From contig NC_135566.1 of NCBI RefSeq assembly GCF_964340395.1, forward strand, positions 17,708,001 to 17,737,500: DNA of 29,500 nt. Direction: 5' to 3'. A program made the position numbers and the translations under genes. The stretch's first letter is position 1; each line of letters opens with the position of its first letter. Origin of the DNA: Glandiceps talaboti (lineage: Eukaryota; Hemichordata; Enteropneusta; Spengelidae). This document shows, one piece after another, positions 22,453 through 29,500 of this stretch. The notes under the pieces were generated by a model, which saw nothing but the letters and a program-made list of their open reading frames with translations, made no database searches and was not told the origin of the DNA.

Positions 22453-23861
22453 TACAGGTCTGATGCAGTGACCCCTGTGGTATTACTTGTAAATGTAACT
22501 TCATCAATTACTACATACATAAATACACTGTGTCATTTTAGATTAGGTATTCACAATCTAGGAACAGAAAAGGAAAGGCACTCGCACAATATATAAATAT
22601 ATGTTTAAGACATGAGACAGCAACGCCTACTCTTATAACTCATTTAAATCCTTATTATGTTTCAATTATGTAACAGATTTTTTTCATCTTTAGTATTAAT
22701 TTTCTGTGTACTTAAATTTTATTTTATATTACTTATTTCATCCAAACTTTATATTACTTATTAGTAATTCCTATGGGAGTTATTGTGTGTATAAACATTA
22801 TTACTAAATACGTATAAATGGAGGTACAATGAATAATTAATATCTATTTGTGCTGCAATTCAAGACGGTAAATCTTGTACCGTTATCAGCAACTATTTTC
22901 GAAGAGCTATTTCATGGTTATGAAATATATTTTGATATAATAATAACTTTATTACTTAACAACATGCTGTGGAAAGCATGGTATAGTAAACACAATACAA
23001 TACAATACAATACAATACAATACAATACAATACAATACAATACAATACAATACAATACAATACAATACAAAAATACAATACACAAATATATAATGATAGT
23101 TTTCAGTATACTGTACATCATAAGATGTCAATATATTATTAATATTATACACGTGTACTGTCTACGACATTTAAGACACGATTTATTTTCAATGTAAATA
23201 ATTATTTTAATCATTGTAATTCTGTTTCTTACCCTTTTCTATACGTTCTCAGTGCAGTTGCAGGCCTTTCTCTCTTCCAACTTGGCGTTGACAAGTTCTT
23301 TCTCTGACTTCTTCCAAACCCCTCTTCTTCAATGTCAAGAAGATCTCCGCTTCTTGTTTCAATATCACGGTCCTGATTGAAATTGTAATTTTCATTTATA
23401 AGTTGTGTACCTTTCCTCTCAAAGTCTGCAACAGTACTTTTTGGTCTGCGATAGAACGTCTCTCCATTTTCTTGTCTGTTCCTTTTTGACCGAAAGTCGT
23501 CCTCTTCGATTATACGTTTACTTTTCTCGAATGCCATCATGTTCTCTCTCGCCTGGTTTGGAGGTTGCCTCGTTATTTGAGATCTCCGTTTCGCAGTGAC
23601 AGTTTTCACTGCGTTTCCAAATGTTGTTGGTGCGGCTGGCATTGTCACACGGTTCCGTGCTTTTGTAGACGGCGTTAAATCAAAACGTTCATTCCTGAAC
23701 CCACTTTCATCTGACTGAACTCCGTCGTGCTCGTGGCTAATTCCCTGATCGACTGCGTGGTCGCTGCCATTACCGACCGTTGACGACTTTCTTGCGTTGA
23801 ATCCCAGGCGTAAAATACTTCTGGCAGATCCAAACCTCCTTGTACAGATGTTGACAAACAT
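15867..23861 (-). CDS. MRM1: MRM1, mitochondrial rRNA 2'-O-ribose methyltransferase
   Basis: Eight exons on the minus strand, 23233-23861, 21862-22102, 21170-21292, 20528-20607, 19918-20011, 19081-19207, 18500-18619 and 15867-15910, total 1458 nt: 485 residues plus TGA. The N-terminus ([20 protein letters not shown]) is basic, Ser/Arg-rich and lacks acidic residues, as in a mitochondrial presequence. Residues ~30-205 are charged and look disordered. From 211 comes the SpoU substrate-binding part ([20 protein letters not shown]), then the SPOUT knot: motif 1 [12 protein letters not shown] (Asn 335, Arg 341), motif 2 VLVLGNEGYG (432-437), motif 3 [13 protein letters not shown] (463-475). [12 protein letters not shown] matches animal MRM1 exactly. 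The enzyme methylates a ribose guanosine in the mitochondrial large rRNA. The catalytic part matches human MRM1 throughout, and this protein's N-terminal extension is much longer. Confidence 0.93.
16539..18340. mobile_element. Harbinger-like non-autonomous DNA transposon in MRM1 intron 7
   Basis: Terminal inverted repeats GGGACCGGTCAGTTTCT (16539-) and its complement ending at 18340 are flanked by a direct TTA on both sides (16536-16538 and 18341-18343). A 3-bp TTA target duplication with GG-starting termini is typical of the PIF/Harbinger superfamily. Inside the termini are G-tract modules spelled GGGGTCANNCTGTTTT, in the same orientation at both ends, and a 34-G run at 18156-18189. No transposase ORF is present. 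The middle is a tandem array (17195-18060). Confidence 0.72.
17195..18060. repeat. Tandem 200-235 bp units inside the Harbinger-like element
   Basis: About four diverged units share the order GGCTTGGAAAT, CTGAAAGGGTCTGAATAG, CTCC(T/A)GGG, a GGGGGAAACCCCC core and a CAAGATGCTAT-like end. Cores lie near 17268, 17690 and 17925, with a decayed one near 17470. The newest core, at 17919-17937, is a perfect palindrome, CTAGGGGG-AAA-CCCCCTAG. Confidence 0.6.
18500..18619 (-). CDS. MRM1: MRM1 exon 7 (motifs 2 and 3)
   Basis: Acceptor ATGTAACAG, donor [41 protein letters not shown] and VSVVT, the AdoMet-binding knot region. Confidence 0.94.
19081..19207 (-). CDS. MRM1: MRM1 exon 6 (start of motif 2)
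   Basis: Acceptor GTTTTTCAG, donor G|GTAAGA. It runs from [15 protein letters not shown] to [11 protein letters not shown] with a split Gly. Confidence 0.9.
19918..20011 (-). CDS. MRM1: MRM1 exon 5
   Basis: Acceptor ATTTTCAG, donor CAG|GTAACT. It completes Cys and encodes [20 protein letters not shown], then [11 protein letters not shown]. Confidence 0.93.
20528..20607 (-). CDS. MRM1: MRM1 exon 4 (SPOUT motif 1)
   Basis: Acceptor TTGCTTAG, donor [28 protein letters not shown] and ISSKKN; holds the conserved motif-1 Asn and Arg. Confidence 0.93.
20716..20925 (-). repeat. SINE 3' body in MRM1 intron 3
   Basis: On the minus strand it reads GTTGCAATGTGAATGCTTTA, then AATTGTAAAGTGCTTTGTGC and GGAAAGTGCTACTATGAAAA. 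The AAAGNGCTTTG...GGAAAGNGCTA tail is a familiar SINE/LINE 3' end in animals. It matches the copy at 13085-13525. Confidence 0.55.
21170..21292 (-). CDS. MRM1: MRM1 exon 3
   Basis: Acceptor GTCATTAG, donor AAG|GTAATT. 41 codons, from [13 protein letters not shown] to [11 protein letters not shown], phase 0. Confidence 0.9.
21509..21805. repeat. GATT / ATTC / GGAT / GGAC / GGAA microsatellite in MRM1 intron 2
   Basis: A chain of tetranucleotide runs: GATT (21509-21630), ATTC (21645-21670), GGAT with GGAC variants (21671-21730), then GGAT, GGAA and GGGA to about 21803. It ends about 57 bases from exon 2. Confidence 0.85.
21862..22102 (-). CDS. MRM1: MRM1 exon 2
   Basis: Acceptor ATATTACAG, donor CAG|GTGAGA. 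It encodes [18 protein letters not shown] through [10 protein letters not shown], the L30e-like RNA-binding part of the SpoU fold. The frame stays open past the donor into a GGAT/CCAT microsatellite, which is intron. Confidence 0.9.
22183..22456. repeat. GACA and CATA/CATACA microsatellites in MRM1 intron 1
   Basis: ACAG repeats at 22183-22262, then CATA repeats at 22318-22400 passing into CATACA hexamers to 22456. The long frames across it are repeat artefacts. Confidence 0.88.
22991..23070. repeat. AATAC pentanucleotide microsatellite in MRM1 intron 1
   Basis: About fifteen near-perfect copies of the 5-bp unit AATAC, about 160 bases from exon 1. Confidence 0.9.
23233..23861 (-). CDS. MRM1: MRM1 exon 1 (presequence and disordered N-terminus)
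   Basis: The first in-frame ATG is at 23861-23859. The frame stays open upstream to 23951 but only from TTG, so that extension is not used. Donor GG|GTAAGA, phase 2. A 15-codon upstream ORF (ATG at 23959) could reduce translation if the transcript starts far enough upstream. Confidence 0.82.
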
Positions 23862-23982
23862 GTTTACTCCGATCACAGCCAAACTCTGGCCAAATTCGAC
23901 GAAGTTGTGCCTTACGAGAGCATGGTCCTTTGCAATGGGCAATGTCCACAATGCACCATGCTTGGGGGATCCCTTCCGTTGA

Positions 23983-24033
23983 TGACGTCACATTACTAGG
24001 GATTCCCTCGTTATGCTGCCGCCAACGGATTGG
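23983..24033 (-). promoter_or_regulatory. Candidate MRM1 promoter: CRE and CCAAT box
   Basis: A perfect palindromic CRE, TGACGTCA, lies at 23983-23990 and an inverted CCAAT (ATTGG at 24029-24033) just upstream on the minus strand, 120-170 bases before the ATG. CREB/ATF and NF-Y sites are common in housekeeping promoters. No TATA box is seen. Functional use is inferred from position. Confidence 0.5.
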
Positions 24034-24447
24034 TCGTTGTAAAATGGGACAATACAACAGGAAGACTGGCAGTCCTTGTGAAATACCCACCTCACATATG
24101 ATAGACATGAATATAGAAATGTTTCTATTACGGTGACCCACAAGTGTCATTGCTATAAGTTAAAATTAACGGAACAAAACAAAAAGTTGGGGCCATCCAT
24201 ATTACATGCATTGTGGCACACATCGTCTCCATTTCGATCATGGACTACGGTTGGAGAGTTGAAAATAGAATAGAATTTTTACCCTTCAATAGATCTAATA
24301 TTGTATCATGAAGTTATTATTATTTGTTAGTCGTTTCGTTTTATTCCAACCCCGTGTAGTATGCTGTATTTTCTCATGATTGATATTGAGGTAGCAGTTA
24401 TATAGGGTAAATGCCCGGGGTCGGTACCAATGGCCAGTGCTGGAAAC

Positions 24448-24692
24448 CCCAGGCCCCATTTTAGACTCACTTTGACCAAAAATCAATACCCCATTTTAGA
24501 CCATTACAGGTTTTTAAAAAGATGAAAGTTTAAACAAAATACATTTTCCTTAGGAGGCAACATTTGGGACAATTTAATGATTTGGTAAAGGACAACAGAC
24601 CACATTTTAGACTAAGCAAAATAAAAAATAATGGAAAGTGGACCCCATTTTAGACTCTTCAGCTAGGAAAAAACAGACCCCAATTTAGACCA
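24448..24692. repeat. Degenerate array of ACCCCATTTTAGAC units
   Basis: Five copies of ACCCCATTTTAGAC, near 24453, 24488, 24600, 24642 and 24677, all in one orientation with uneven spacing of 35-112 bases. Two poly-C tracts follow at about 24756-24788. No inverted partner is found. Confidence 0.55.
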
Positions 24693-25258
24693 AAGGGCTA
24701 GAAAACACACTCCAAAAGGCGGCACATATACGTATACTCACATAAGGGGATTAGCCCCCCCCCCCCCCCCGTAGCCCCCCCCCCCCCCGGTAAGTGACAA
24801 TGTGACGGTAGTAGTGGCACTTTGCAACCTTTGACCTGTGTACATATCATGATCTAGAGATATCATTATGACTGTGTTATCGTGTTTGGTTTTGATCATA
24901 GTGATGCAACGCAAGGAAAATATCAAATCGCCGATTGATACGATATACGGGGGGAAATGAAAACTCAAGGAAAGACGCTCACATTTCTTTTCTAAAGTTA
25001 TTTAATGCATTGAAAAAGAGTCATAACACAGGATGGTTACACAGCACTGTCCTTGCCTACTACTGAGTCCTTGCATACTTTGCGTCATCCACTCAATGAT
25101 AATGTAGAGTTACTGTATCTGAATATATCCCATTCCATCACCTATAAGCACGCGTGTAAGGAATTTCCCCTACAACAAAAGCCTTCTAGTGGGCTGAAAA
25201 TCAACAAAACTGAATCGGTTTCGAAACGTGGAAACTTTTATGTAGGTGTAAAATCTTT

Positions 25259-29500
<4,242 letters not shown>

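Noticed and set aside
22130-22596. Met-Cys, Tyr-Val and Ile-His-Thr repeat frames
   Set aside because: Artefacts of CATA and GACA microsatellites in MRM1 intron 1.
23770-24150. 126-codon minus-strand frame upstream of MRM1
   Set aside because: It overlaps the MRM1 presequence exon in another frame and crosses the CRE/CCAAT promoter region, with no recognisable domain.

Overview
The window is animal nuclear DNA. Its genes are split by many spliceosomal introns, it is rich in DNA-transposon debris, tRNA-derived SINE pieces and microsatellites, and it carries no bacterial or phage features. The gene set (STK36, a PKDCC-type kinase, POLR2J, MRM1, an O-fucosyltransferase-like gene), the compact introns and the MITE/SINE load suggest an invertebrate deuterostome, such as a hemichordate or cephalochordate. 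That placement is inference. A mollusc or another lophotrochozoan is not excluded.

Layout. (1) 1-~4790, plus strand: the last five coding exons of STK36 (Fused), encoding C-terminal armadillo-type repeats, and its 3'UTR. (2) ~5360-8492, minus: a complete three-exon secreted-kinase gene of the PKDCC/VLK family, tail to tail with STK36. (3) 8493-10411: an intergenic stretch between two head-to-head genes, holding a 585-bp foldback-like element. (4) 10412-~14940, plus: complete POLR2J (RPB11 of RNA polymerase II) in four exons, 117 codons. Its first intron holds a second foldback-like element and a small hairpin. (5) ~15410-23861, minus: complete MRM1 (mitochondrial rRNA 2'-O-methyltransferase) in eight exons, 485 codons, tail to tail with POLR2J. 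Its introns hold a 1.8-kb TTA-flanked, Harbinger-like element and several long microsatellites. (6) ~25000-29500, minus: the 3' four exons of an O-fucosyltransferase-like gene, whose 5' end lies outside the window. Its introns hold a ~345-bp CT-rich tract, an inverted repeat and a MITE containing tetranucleotide repeats.

The exon models were built by hand from reading-frame continuity, GT/AG borders and protein-family similarity. Every intron phase closes: POLR2J sums to 354 nt, MRM1 to 1458 nt, the PKDCC-like gene to 1188 nt. The genes do not form a functional cluster. They are ordinary neighbours: a cilium/Hedgehog-related kinase, a secretory-pathway kinase, a Pol II subunit, a mitochondrial rRNA modifier and a glycosyltransferase.

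The least explained structure is the pair of elements at 9254-9838 and ~10593-11290. Each arm of each element is an inverted array of 15-16 bp tandem units, and the two unit types match in register (TCAA-NN-CGTCCC). Other points worth checking are a GC-AG intron in STK36, a TTAA-flanked MITE family, the tandem 200-235 bp units inside the Harbinger-like element, and a PKDCC-like kinase that has a coiled coil but no C-terminal Cys-rich tail.
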